Shown here: one piece after another, positions 16,795 to 25,730 of the stretch
Layout of the letters: each line of letters opens with the position of its first letter
Numbering within the stretch: the first letter of the stretch is position 1
Assembly: GCA_019634245.1 (NCBI GenBank)
Contig: JAHQVR010000107.1
Span: 1-44,697 of the forward strand
Direction: 5' to 3'
DNA length: 44,697 bases
DNA from: Gammaproteobacteria bacterium
GTDB lineage: Bacteria > Pseudomonadota > Gammaproteobacteria > Granulosicoccales > Granulosicoccaceae
Notes under the pieces: generated by a model
What the model saw: the letters and a program-made list of their open reading frames with translations, nothing else
Database searches by the model: none
Told to the model about the DNA's origin: nothing
Made by a program: the position numbers and the translations under genes

Positions 16795-17721
16795 TTAACG
16801 CCTGATAAAAACCAAAGCCGGATGAAGTAAATAAGGTGCGAAGTAAATCGGGAACTGGCTGACAGCGAAATACAGCCAAGCGGTATCCGGCAGCACACCA
16901 CCCGCTGCCGCAACCATCAATCCCATGTTGCGTTGGGAAGTCATCAGTGCAAGAGAAAACGCCTGTTCTTTTCCGCTCGTTAAAAACAGCACATAGGTGG
17001 TGAAAAATAGTGTGAAAAATAAAGCGAATGTCGTCAGAGTCAGAGACAACATAAGCATCGGTTCTGTGATAAATCGAATACCTAACTGCCCCATCACAGC
17101 GGATATAAATACAAACAACAGCAGTATATTAATGCCATCCAATTCTGATTGAAGCTTGACGACTTTAGCGGGCCCCATCCAGCGTCGAATAAACAATCCA
17201 ATGCACACCGACCCTAGAATCAATCCAACTAGTTTCATCCCCAGCTGCCAGGGCAGTATTTCTAAGGAGATGCCAGAGAGTTCGAACAGCAATGGGGCTG
17301 TAAGCGGAACAAGACTGGTGCTCGCCACCAGAGTGACAAGCACTAAAGTGCCATCCAAGCCCATGAGTGTGGCGATGGCGGGTGTTGCCATCATCGGCGA
17401 AGCGACTACCTGGAGAGTAATGCCGAGAGATAAATCCGGGTGCGTAATGTTGACTCCCATAAACCGGAGGACAAATATTGCAAGAAGGGGAACCAGGACA
17501 GACGTCCAGAAGATTGCGCCAAGTATTAATCCAGGTCGACGCAGATAGTGTCTGCATTGTGTAAAGTCAATGCGAACAAATGCAATACAGAGCAACCCGA
17601 AAACCGCCTCGGTCACGTAAGGCTGAAAAATCGCACCCAGTGGTGGAGTCAGCACACTGATAAACACCAGTGCGGCAATGCCCCTGGCTTTTTGCTTACC
17701 AATCCACCGTAATATCCACAC
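16795..17721 (-). CDS. bile-acid:sodium-symporter-like (BASS) membrane transporter
   Basis: A 308-residue protein with 9-10 hydrophobic helices. The pattern resembles the BASS/Na+-dependent transporter superfamily: a central PxxATPAIATLMGL-like stretch, an ALMTSQRNMGLMVAAAG segment in the second half, and helix-breaking Gly/Pro in paired repeats. The GTG start has no clear ribosome site; no better start is visible. The gene sits 81 bases after the AceE-like E1 gene and 260 bases before the PLP enzyme, on the same strand. It may move the 2-oxo acid or amino acid handled by these enzymes. The superfamily call is moderately sure; the substrate is unknown. Confidence 0.65.
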   Translation of the reverse strand: MWILRWIGKQKARGIAALVFISVLTPPLGAIFQPYVTEAVFGLLCIAFVRIDFTQCRHYLRRPGLILGAIFWTSVLVPLLAIFVLRFMGVNITHPDLSLGITLQVVASPMMATPAIATLMGLDGTLVLVTLVASTSLVPLTAPLLFELSGISLEILPWQLGMKLVGLILGSVCIGLFIRRWMGPAKVVKLQSELDGINILLLFVFISAVMGQLGIRFITEPMLMLSLTLTTFALFFTLFFTTYVLFLTSGKEQAFSLALMTSQRNMGLMVAAAGGVLPDTAWLYFAVSQFPIYFAPYLLHPALVFIRR

Positions 17722-17802
17722 TGTTTCGTTCGATTTAAATCAAACCAGATCTTAACCGATTACAATCCGGCTATAGATGACTGCGGAAGAATGCAAGCTT
17801 CA

Positions 17803-20457
17803 TTAAACGAAGGATGGATTGGGCTTCTCGCTATCGATGCCATACTTTGACAGGGCGCTGTCGAGGGTCAAGGTATCGATTTGCCCAAGTTCCTGTAAAG
17901 ACTGCAATGCCGCGATCGCGATATGGTAGCGATCTACTTCAAAAAAGTTTCGCAGCTTATCTCTTGCATCGCTGCGTCCGTAGCCATCTGTTCCCAGCAC
18001 TCTATATGAGGAGGGAATAAACCCTCTAATCTGGTCGGCGTATTGTCTAACGTAATCAGTGGCTGCCACTACCGGCCCTGGTTTGTTGGTCAGACACTGT
18101 TGAATATGACATTGTTGCTGGTGTTGTTTTGGATGAAATCGATTTTGGCGATCTACTTCGTGTCCGTCTCTCGCAAGCTCAGTAAAACTGGTCACGCTCC
18201 ATATGTCTGAGGTGACACCAAAGTCTTCGTAAAGTAAAACCGCAGCAGCCTCTACTTCCCGCAGGATGGTTCCACTTCCTAACAGTTGCACATGGCGTGG
18301 GTTTCGTTCCTGACTCGTTGAGGAAAGATGGTACATGCCGCGAACAATATCTGTTTCTACACCTTCTGGCATCGCGGGTTGGGGGTAGTTCTCGTTCATG
18401 ACTGTCATGTAGTAGAACTCATCAACCTGTTGTTCCAGCATCCGTTTCGCACCATGCTGGAGAATTACTGCAAGTTCATAAGCGTAGCAAGGATCGTAAG
18501 AACGGCAATTTGGCACTGTGGCGGCAATCACGTGACTGGTGCCGTCCTGATGTTGCAAGCCCTCTCCGCTTAATGTGGTTTTACCGGCGGTTGCGCCGAG
18601 AAGAAAGCCGCGCGCGCGTTGATCGCCTGCCGCCCAAATCAGGTCTCCAATTCGCTGAAACCCAAACATGGAGTAGTAAATAAACACAGGTAACATGGGC
18701 TCACCATGCGTGCTGTACGAGGTCGCCGCAGCGGTCCAGGATGACATCGCCCCTGCTTCTGAGATTCCTTCTTCCAGCAGTTGGCCATCTGTTTGCTCTT
18801 TATAAGTCAGCAAACTGGAAGAGTCTTCCGGTTCATACGTTTGACCGTCAGGTGCATAAATACCAATTTGTCTGAACAGGTTCGCCATACCGAATGTACG
18901 CGCTTCGTCTGCGACAATCGGTACAATGCGGTTGCCGATCACTTTGTCTTTGAGGAGGCTTCCCAGCATGCGAACAAATGCCATGGTGGTCGATCCACCC
19001 TTTTCATTGCCATCGAGTGCAAATTGACCGAACTTACTGATCTCAGGCACGGCGAGAGGAGTTGCCTGCCGTCTTCTTTTTGGAAGATCGCCACCAAGTT
19101 TTTGGCGCATCTTCAGCAGATAGCGCATTTCTTCGCTGTCTTTATCGGGGCGATAAAAATTGAGCTCTTCCACATCCTGATCGGTAATGGGAATAGAGAA
19201 GCGATCCCGGAATTCCAGTAACCCTTGAATATCTAGTTTCTTGGTCTGATGGGCCGTCATTTTTGATTCGCCGGCGGAACCCATACCATAACCTTTTTTA
19301 GTTTTTGCAAGGATCACCGTGGGTTGATCCGTCGTGTCTAGCGCGGCAGCGAACGCCGCATAGAGTTTTTTGAAGTCGTGCCCACCTCGTTTTAACGCAT
19401 CAATTTGCTGATCACTTAAATGTGAAACCAGATTCAATACTTCGGGGTCTCCGGCGAAGAAGTGTTTAAGATTGTATCTACCATCGTTAGCGCCGAGGGT
19501 CTGATACTTACCATCAACGGTCTCCGAAAAGCGCTTCAGCAGTGCGTGATTCTTGTCCCTTGCAAACAGCTCATCCCACTCCGATCCCCAAAGCACTTTA
19601 ACCACATTCCATCCTGCGCCGCGAAAAATTGATTCCAGTTCTGGAATGATTTGGCCATTCCCTCGTACCGGTCCATCAAGCCTTTGTAAGTTACAGTTAA
19701 TGATAAAAGTGAGGTTGCCGAGTTTTTCTCTTGCAGCCAGAGAGAGCGCCGCCAATGATTCAGGCTCGTCCATTTCTCCGTCGCCGAACACACCCCATAC
19801 CCGTTTCTCGCTGGTGTCACAGATTCCTCTTGCTTGCAGGTATCGCATAAAGCGCGCATTGTATATCGCGGAAATTGGGCCCAATCCCATGGAGCCAGTA
19901 GGGAATTGCCAGAAATCGGGCATTAGCCAGGGATGGGGATAGGAACAGATGCCACCTCCTGATACCTCTTGGCGGTAGTTCGAAAGATGAGATTCGGACA
20001 GTCGACCTTCCAAAAATGCTCGTGCATAAACACCGGTAGCGGAGTGAGGTTGAAAATACACCAGATCAGCATCATCGCCGCCTCTGAAGAAATGGTTGTA
20101 TCCCATTTCAAATATCTCGGCTACCGAAGCGTAACTGGCGATATGTCCGCCGAGCTCTCCATGCGCTTTATTTGCCCGCATCACCATCGCTAACGCGTTC
20201 CAGCGCAATATGGCAGTAATCTTTTCCTCGAGTTCCAGGTTACCCGGATACTTCGGCTGATCTTCGAGGGAGATAGAATTTCGATAAGGCTGGAAATTGG
20301 GGGTCTGCTGCATGATTCCCAATTCCTTGGCGTGCCGGTCAAGGGAGTAAAGAATGTCTTTCGCCGCTTCGATACCACTGTACTCAATAACTGCTTCCAA
20401 TGACTGAAGCCATTCTTCACGTTCTTCGGAGAGTGGATCTTGTGTTTGAGCTTGCAT
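17803..20457 (-). CDS. aceE: homodimeric pyruvate dehydrogenase-type E1 (AceE family), possibly MdeB-like 2-oxobutyrate dehydrogenase E1
   Basis: An 884-residue protein that aligns end to end with E. coli AceE (887 residues). The ThDP/Mg motif is GDGEMDEP (225-232) with NCN at 254-256. YPHPWLMPDFWQFPT, DEARTFGMANLFRQIGIY and YYSMFGFQRIGDL are all present. It decarboxylates a 2-oxo acid and passes the acyl group to a lipoyl E2. No aceF or lpd lies nearby, so this is an orphan E1, unlike the normal aceEF operon. The stretch HPKQHQQQCHIQQ near residue 790 replaces the PRVPYI-type sequence of AceE. Neighbours (PLP gamma-enzyme, Lrp regulator) resemble Pseudomonas mdeA-mdeB-mdeR, where MdeB is proposed to act on 2-oxobutyrate. 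Confidence 0.9.
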   Translation of the reverse strand: MQAQTQDPLSEEREEWLQSLEAVIEYSGIEAAKDILYSLDRHAKELGIMQQTPNFQPYRNSISLEDQPKYPGNLELEEKITAILRWNALAMVMRANKAHGELGGHIASYASVAEIFEMGYNHFFRGGDDADLVYFQPHSATGVYARAFLEGRLSESHLSNYRQEVSGGGICSYPHPWLMPDFWQFPTGSMGLGPISAIYNARFMRYLQARGICDTSEKRVWGVFGDGEMDEPESLAALSLAAREKLGNLTFIINCNLQRLDGPVRGNGQIIPELESIFRGAGWNVVKVLWGSEWDELFARDKNHALLKRFSETVDGKYQTLGANDGRYNLKHFFAGDPEVLNLVSHLSDQQIDALKRGGHDFKKLYAAFAAALDTTDQPTVILAKTKKGYGMGSAGESKMTAHQTKKLDIQGLLEFRDRFSIPITDQDVEELNFYRPDKDSEEMRYLLKMRQKLGGDLPKRRRQATPLAVPEISKFGQFALDGNEKGGSTTMAFVRMLGSLLKDKVIGNRIVPIVADEARTFGMANLFRQIGIYAPDGQTYEPEDSSSLLTYKEQTDGQLLEEGISEAGAMSSWTAAATSYSTHGEPMLPVFIYYSMFGFQRIGDLIWAAGDQRARGFLLGATAGKTTLSGEGLQHQDGTSHVIAATVPNCRSYDPCYAYELAVILQHGAKRMLEQQVDEFYYMTVMNENYPQPAMPEGVETDIVRGMYHLSSTSQERNPRHVQLLGSGTILREVEAAAVLLYEDFGVTSDIWSVTSFTELARDGHEVDRQNRFHPKQHQQQCHIQQCLTNKPGPVVAATDYVRQYADQIRGFIPSSYRVLGTDGYGRSDARDKLRNFFEVDRYHIAIAALQSLQELGQIDTLTLDSALSKYGIDSEKPNPSFV

Positions 20458-20580
20458 CGCCTTCTACCCGGTGTTTTTCAGCAGATTAGCAAAGTAAAGG
20501 CGGTATTTATCGCTAAATTAAGAGAAAAATAGCTCTAATACAGCATAGAATGTTAAATAAATTAATTCTACTAGCTGATT
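20458..20580. promoter_or_regulatory. divergent promoter region between the E1 and Lrp-type genes
   Basis: The 123-base spacer is AT-rich and must hold promoters for both directions. TAGAAT (20546-20551) and ATTCTA (20565-20570) form inverted arms around an A/T core, as in Lrp-family binding sites. Placement beside an Lrp-type gene supports auto- and cross-regulation. Exact promoters could not be assigned. Confidence 0.4.
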
Positions 20581-21060
20581 ATGCCGTTTAAGTCTCTCGA
20601 TCAACTGGATCGAAAAATTCTTGTTGCATTACAAAAGAATGCACGACTCACCAACGTCGAATTGGCCGAGCGGGTAGGGCTGTCTCCATCGCCTTGCTTG
20701 AGTCGAGTGAAGGCTCTTGCCAAAGCGGGGGTCATCACACGCCATGTCACTTTGCTTAATCCCGAGATGCTGGGATTGTCGCTCAATGTATTTATTCAAA
20801 TTTCTTTGGAACAGCAATCGGAAGCGATGTTGGCAAAATTTGAAAAAGCGATGATTGCCTTGCCAGAAGTCATGGAGTGTTACCTGATGACCGGCGACTC
20901 GGATTACCTGATCCGCGTTACAGTATCCGATGTTAACGCGTTGCGAGAGTTCATTTTGAATCACCTGAGTCGCATTAAAGCAGTGTCAAATATTCGATCT
21001 TCACTGGCGCTCAAGCAGGTGAAATATGAGACCGCCTTGCCGTTATCTGGGTCTAGATAG
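20581..21060 (+). CDS. Lrp/AsnC-family transcriptional regulator (MdeR/BkdR-like setting)
   Basis: A 159-residue regulator. The N-terminal helix-turn-helix reads LDQLDRKILVALQKNARLTNVELAERVGLSPSPC in segments, the classic Lrp signature. The C-terminal RAM ligand domain (about 70-155) contains VMECYLMTGDSDYLIRV. Lrp proteins respond to amino acids and form octamers or hexadecamers. It is transcribed away from the AceE-like E1 and lies 26 bases before the second DgcA-like gene on the same strand, so it probably controls both sides. The inducer is unknown; methionine or another sulfur amino acid is suggested by the mde-like context only. Confidence 0.92.
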   Translation: MPFKSLDQLDRKILVALQKNARLTNVELAERVGLSPSPCLSRVKALAKAGVITRHVTLLNPEMLGLSLNVFIQISLEQQSEAMLAKFEKAMIALPEVMECYLMTGDSDYLIRVTVSDVNALREFILNHLSRIKAVSNIRSSLALKQVKYETALPLSGSR

Positions 21061-21086
21061 ACAATGTGGGTTTGATTTGAACGCGG

Positions 21087-23162
21087 ATGCATTCACCAGC
21101 CATGACGAACATGAATAATAAAAACATGAGCGACCCATTATTTCAACCGTTGAAGATTCGTGGCGTGACGTTTCGCAATCGCGTGATGTCCACAAGTCAT
21201 GCTTGCGGCCTAGAAGAACAGGGTGGTATGCCCGGAGAAACTTATCAACGCTACCATGTTGAAAAAGCGCGAGGTGGCTTGGGACTGACGATGTTTGGCG
21301 GTTCGGCTTATGTTGATGTGGATTCAACCTGGTCGGCAGGACAGTTAAATATGTCTGGCGACCAAATCATTCCGTTTCTTGAATCTTTTTCGCGTCGTGT
21401 TCATGATGAGGGTGCGGCAATTATGATTCAGCTGACACATTTAGGCCGGAGGGGAGAATCCAATACGCAAAACTGGTTGCCTACTATCGCGCCATCCATG
21501 ATTCGCGAAACAGGCCATCGATGTTTTCCGCGGGAGATGGACAAGAATGATATCCGACGAGTCACTCTGGCATTTGCTGATGCCGCGTTGCGCGCGAAAC
21601 AAGGGGGTCTTGATGGTATGGAAACTATGGTCGGAGGGCATCTTATCGGTCAGTTTCTCTCACCGTCGACGAACAAGCGTACGGATGAATTCGGTGGTTC
21701 GGTAGAAAACCGCTGTCGATTCGGTTTGATGGTACATGAAGAAATTAGGCGGAGAGTGGGGGATGACTTTATTGTAGGAATGCGATTTCCGATTGATGAG
21801 GCGGTGGATGGAGGGATGGGTTTTGACGACTGTGTAGGCGTAGCGAAAACGTTTGAACGATCCGGACTGATTGACTATTTCAACGCAAATTACGGCCGGC
21901 TGGATACCGAGTTGAGTTTGCTGACTGATTGCATGCCAGCAATTGCATCTCCGAATGCTCCCTGGCTAAAGGTGGCTGGTGCATTTAAACAGGAAGTCGA
22001 ATTACCGGTATTCCACGCTGCGCGTATTACCGATCTTTCCACCGCCCGCTATGCGATCAAGGAAGGGTTGCTAGATATGGTAGCAATGACGAGAGCACAT
22101 ATTGCTGATCCACATATTGTGAACAAAATTCAGAGTGGAGAAGAACATCGCATTCGCCCGTGTGTGGGTATGACGCATTGTATGGGGGTCAACAGACCAA
22201 CCTGCTTACACAATCCTGCGACAGCCCGAGAAAACCAATGGCCGCAGATTGTTACTGCCTCCAAGGGAAATAAAAAGGTATGTATAGTGGTAGGCGCGGG
22301 GCCAGCTGGCCTCGAAGCTGCCAGGGTTTTGGCAGAACGTGGGCACACCGTCCGCATCTTTGATGCGGCTAATTCTCCCGGCGGTCAGCTTCGACTGGCT
22401 GCGAGCGTTCCATGGCGAAAAGATGTGATGAGCATGATCGACTGGAGAGTTTCTGAATTGGCCCAACATGCTATTCATGTTGAGACTGACACATATCTGG
22501 AAGCCGATGAGGTGCTCGCGATGCATCCTGATGTGGTCGTTGTTGCCACAGGTGGTGTACCTGATATCGAATGGTTGAAGGGGCATCAGCTCGCAACCTC
22601 AACCTGGGATATTTTGTCAGCTTCGGTCGCTGCAAAAGACAAGGTGCTAGTTTACGATGGGACAGGACGACATCCTGCATTGAGTGCTGCGCAGTACATT
22701 CATGATCAGGGTAACGAAGCGCTACTGATGTTACTGGATGATCGACCCGCCGCTGAATTGGACTATGGGGAACGGGTGATCTGGAAGCGAGAAATCGCAC
22801 GGAGAAATATCGCGATGCAGTTTGAATGGCGGCTGATCGAGCTTGGTAGAGCCGATGCCAGCGCGGCGCACCCTCTCTTTGCTGTGCTGAGGAACGAGCT
22901 CACTGATGATGTACAGCGAGTATCAATCGATCAATGTGTCGTGGAACACGGCACAATTCCGATGGACTCGCTGTTTCAATCATTGAGGTCGCATTCTAAA
23001 AACGACGGTGTTACCGATATTCGAAAACTGGTAACAGGAGAAGCTCAGCCAGTGGTCGATACCAACGGTGGTTTTGAACTGCATCGAATCGGTGATGCTT
23101 CTGCAAGCCGCAATGTTGCAGCGGCCATGTTTGATGCGCTGCGACTATGTTCTATTTATTAA
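21087..23162 (+). CDS. DgcA-like FMN/FAD/Fe-S oxidoreductase (N-methyl amino acid demethylase family), copy 2
   Basis: A 691-residue paralogue of the protein at 8805-10859 with the same domain order: FMN barrel (LTHLGRR 116-122, DEFGGSVENR 200-209, MTRAHIADP 334-342), Fe-S loop, then a VGAGPAGLEAA dinucleotide site. Met362 replaces the second cluster cysteine (Cys359, Cys365 and Cys373 remain), and the Cys365-Cys373 gap is shorter than in copy 1. The active-site strand reads METMVGGHLIGQF. Starts at ATG 21087, 21102, 21111 or 21126 are possible, none with a strong ribosome site. Its stop overlaps the stop of the MsrQ-like gene by 4 bases. It follows the Lrp gene and is probably regulated by it. 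Substrate is unknown. Confidence 0.85.
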   Translation: MHSPAMTNMNNKNMSDPLFQPLKIRGVTFRNRVMSTSHACGLEEQGGMPGETYQRYHVEKARGGLGLTMFGGSAYVDVDSTWSAGQLNMSGDQIIPFLESFSRRVHDEGAAIMIQLTHLGRRGESNTQNWLPTIAPSMIRETGHRCFPREMDKNDIRRVTLAFADAALRAKQGGLDGMETMVGGHLIGQFLSPSTNKRTDEFGGSVENRCRFGLMVHEEIRRRVGDDFIVGMRFPIDEAVDGGMGFDDCVGVAKTFERSGLIDYFNANYGRLDTELSLLTDCMPAIASPNAPWLKVAGAFKQEVELPVFHAARITDLSTARYAIKEGLLDMVAMTRAHIADPHIVNKIQSGEEHRIRPCVGMTHCMGVNRPTCLHNPATARENQWPQIVTASKGNKKVCIVVGAGPAGLEAARVLAERGHTVRIFDAANSPGGQLRLAASVPWRKDVMSMIDWRVSELAQHAIHVETDTYLEADEVLAMHPDVVVVATGGVPDIEWLKGHQLATSTWDILSASVAAKDKVLVYDGTGRHPALSAAQYIHDQGNEALLMLLDDRPAAELDYGERVIWKREIARRNIAMQFEWRLIELGRADASAAHPLFAVLRNELTDDVQRVSIDQCVVEHGTIPMDSLFQSLRSHSKNDGVTDIRKLVTGEAQPVVDTNGGFELHRIGDASASRNVAAAMFDALRLCSIY

Positions 23163-23776
23163 TGGCTGTGTTGTACTGTAGGGGGATTGCATCGCTGGTT
23201 TTGTTTGTGCCTGCTGGTTCGCCGGACTATGCGGTAGATTAAAAACAACACAAGCGGTGTGTACCAAAAATTGAGAACCTGAAGAAAGAATCCGATCAGA
23301 TACCAGTGGAGATAAAGCAGGGCAGCAATGGGATATACCAGCCTATGTAAAGTCCTCCAACGGTGTCCCAAGTGTCTGATAGAACGGTCATTAGAAGTGA
23401 GAGCAAGGGCGGTCAGCGCGAACATAGCTATCCAGCCAGTGGCAAGTTCAGGACGGATCGCCTGATTCAGAATGTCCGCGATATCGGGATACTGTCTCAA
23501 ATATACCATCAGGTGAATGAAGCCATAACCGAAACAGGCCACACCAAAGTAGCGTCGGTTTCTCAACAACCATCGATTGACTGGCTTCAGCCAGCGAATT
23601 GACTGAGTAAGAAATCGCAATGGCGTGATGCACATGCATAAAATCAGTAATTGCACAGATAGTACCCCTGATTCATACATCAGTTCAGAGTAGTAGCGTT
23701 CCTGCAGCCAGAAATCTGCCAAAAGAGGCAGCGCCGGCGCGGCCAACAGAATCCATATCGGGTACTTTGTGTTCAA
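23159..23776 (-). CDS. MsrQ/YedZ-like haem-binding membrane protein
   Basis: A 205-residue inner-membrane protein with about six helices of the ferric-reductase-like domain (PF01794). Likely haem-ligand histidines lie in FGYGFIHLMVYL, RTLHRLVYP and LLYLHWYL. The region SVQLLILCMCITPLRF and the RNRRYFG turn match MsrQ, the quinol-linked haem subunit that feeds electrons to periplasmic methionine sulfoxide reductase MsrP. No msrP gene is next to it, so it is an orphan and may serve another partner. Only 30 bases separate it from the peptidase gene upstream on the same strand. Confidence 0.75.
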   Translation of the reverse strand: MNTKYPIWILLAAPALPLLADFWLQERYYSELMYESGVLSVQLLILCMCITPLRFLTQSIRWLKPVNRWLLRNRRYFGVACFGYGFIHLMVYLRQYPDIADILNQAIRPELATGWIAMFALTALALTSNDRSIRHLGHRWRTLHRLVYPIAALLYLHWYLIGFFLQVLNFWYTPLVLFLIYRIVRRTSRHKQNQRCNPPTVQHSH

Positions 23777-23806
23777 TGAAGGGGCAAATGCGTGTGTATT
23801 TGCCTG

Positions 23807-24916
23807 TTAGTCAACGATACGACCGTATTGTTTCATTACATTGATGAGTTCCCCATGATTGATGGCTTCGCAAACCAATCCACCGGGTTTAACCATCGTC
23901 ATATCTTCGGCAGCGACGAGAGCGTTCAGAACAGACTCTTCCACCGCTTCAACCGCACCTAGATAGAGCCCGTCTAGCAGCTCGTCGTTCAGGCTATTCA
24001 GAGATAAATTTGATTCAGCATGATTCATCATTGGTTGCGAATTGGCGGTAGTGAATGCGAGAAAAAGATCTCCGGAATTATTGCCGCCAGGTGAGCCTCC
24101 TCGGCCAACTCCGATTGTCGCCCGACGAGCGATGCGTTGCAGCTGACTTGGCAGGAGCGGTGCGTCCGTTGCGAGAATAACAATGATCGAGCCGCGTTCC
24201 CTGGATTCTTCCTCGGCATGATGAGGCAAATGGCGACCAGCAGGTACTCCGAGAGGAGTGAACCAGTTTCTAGTTCCATGATTGGCTTGTACCAATGCTG
24301 CGATGATGTAATCAGTTTCGCCGATGGGAACTGCTCTGGAGGCACTTCCGGTACCACCCTTAAAATCATAACAGATCATCCCCGTGCCGCCGCCAACATT
24401 ACCTTCTGCGACGGGCTGGTTAGAGGCACTGTTGATAGCGGCCAGAGTGTGCTCCATCGTAATGTGTTGGCCGTTAATATCATTTAGAACACCGTCATAA
24501 GTTTCAGCGACTACCGGCAATGCCCACAGATGCTCCTGATGCCAGTGTGTTTTATACTGGTTAATCGTCCAGTATGTCGCGGCATGATGTACCATGCCAA
24601 CAGAGTGCGTGTTGGTCAGGCAAACCGGCCCGACGAAGTAACCAGCATCGCGAATCCAGTGTGAGCCAGTCATTTCGCCATTGCCGTTCAGTGAATGCAT
24701 ACCTGCCCAAACGAGGTTTGGACTTGATTCAAACCCACGTGGCAGAATTGCGGTAATCCCAGTACGAACAGGGCCGTAACCAGGGGTCACGGGCCCATCG
24801 CCTTCAAGAATGGTTGTCATTCCAACCAACACACCGGGGACGTCAACGAGAGAGTTGGTGGCACCGCATGTTCCTGGAATATCAAGACCAAGATCACGCG
24901 CTCTTGGTTTATTCAT
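23807..24916 (-). CDS. P1-family (S58, DmpA-type) N-terminal-nucleophile aminopeptidase
   Basis: A 369-residue protein. NSLVDVPGVLVGMTTI near the start and the TGITAILPRG segment match the S58/DmpA family. The self-processing site is visible in GGSPGGNNSGDLFLAF, where the Ser after Asn-Asn would become the N-terminal nucleophile after autocleavage into alpha and beta chains. Known members are D- or beta-amino-acid-releasing aminopeptidases and amidases. The length is normal. It may act with the neighbouring catabolic genes on unusual peptides or amides, but this is inference. The start MNKPRARDLGLDIPG is the family start. Confidence 0.88.
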   Translation of the reverse strand: MNKPRARDLGLDIPGTCGATNSLVDVPGVLVGMTTILEGDGPVTPGYGPVRTGITAILPRGFESSPNLVWAGMHSLNGNGEMTGSHWIRDAGYFVGPVCLTNTHSVGMVHHAATYWTINQYKTHWHQEHLWALPVVAETYDGVLNDINGQHITMEHTLAAINSASNQPVAEGNVGGGTGMICYDFKGGTGSASRAVPIGETDYIIAALVQANHGTRNWFTPLGVPAGRHLPHHAEEESRERGSIIVILATDAPLLPSQLQRIARRATIGVGRGGSPGGNNSGDLFLAFTTANSQPMMNHAESNLSLNSLNDELLDGLYLGAVEAVEESVLNALVAAEDMTMVKPGGLVCEAINHGELINVMKQYGRIVD

Positions 24917-24990
24917 TGCCTATCTCTTGAGGTAAGGGTAAATACGCTGGCGAGAATGCCATCTGATGGGTCGCCTGCATCAAACCAGAA

Positions 24991-25542
24991 TTACCACATG
25001 AGATCATCGGGCACCTTGTAATCCGCGTAGTCATCTTCCTCTTGATCGTCATACTTTTGATCCGCGGTATTTTCAATGATTCTCGACGCATCGCGTTCCG
25101 CAATTTTGCTGGCAACGGCTTTTGGCACTAACTCAAATGGCGACTGATTAGTGGACTCCGTGCTAACGATGATGAGTCTTCCGAGGGCGATTTGGGTTTG
25201 AATATCCTCGGTCACATAGATGGTCTTTACCTTCTTTTCGTATACAAAGTTGTAGCCGATTTCCCCTGCAGATCGGTCAGCCTTGTTCAGTTCAATCAAT
25301 TGCCGAATTTGCGCAGCGATGGCTTTCGCCTCGGCAGCTTCTTGCTTTTTTCGGTTCAGCTCTCTGTCTCGTTCTGCATTCTGCGCTTTTATCGCATTTA
25401 CTTCAGACGAGTTCGCCGCTGATAATTTACCACCCGATTTTCTCGCAGCTTTGTTGGCTTTTTGTTTTTCCTTGGAAACTTTTTTAGCGGTATTTTTATC
25501 GACGAGTCCAGCTTTGAGTAGTTGATCTTGAAGCGAAGCCAT
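24991..25542 (-). CDS. DUF2058 protein (YaiL-like)
   Basis: A 183-residue soluble protein. It begins MASLQDQLLKAGLVDK, the DUF2058 signature, then has a long Lys/Ala/Glu-rich helical region (about 20-85) likely to form a coiled coil. A small beta domain (YNFVYEKKVKTIYVTEDI) and an acidic tail (DQEEDDYADY) follow. The family is common in Gammaproteobacteria and often labelled nucleoprotein or polynucleotide-associated; its function is not established. There is no evident link to neighbouring genes. Confidence 0.9.
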   Translation of the reverse strand: MASLQDQLLKAGLVDKNTAKKVSKEKQKANKAARKSGGKLSAANSSEVNAIKAQNAERDRELNRKKQEAAEAKAIAAQIRQLIELNKADRSAGEIGYNFVYEKKVKTIYVTEDIQTQIALGRLIIVSTESTNQSPFELVPKAVASKIAERDASRIIENTADQKYDDQEEDDYADYKVPDDLMW

Positions 25543-25730
25543 AACAATTTTGAAACAGTTGAATATATGAACTATAGCGAAATTTTCGATTTTGATCGCG
25601 TTGATCAGTCAGTATGTGGGGTGTGTCGGTGTCAGATCGTGGAAATTGACGTTTTTCTGTTATTTTGCGGATTCCATTCCGTCACTCGATTTGAGAGGAT
25701 AGCGCTTTTATATAATTAGAGGGGAATGAG

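Noticed and set aside
17803..20457. Housekeeping pyruvate dehydrogenase operon
   Set aside because: No E2 (aceF) or lpd gene follows, and the neighbours are a carrier and sulfur-amino-acid genes.
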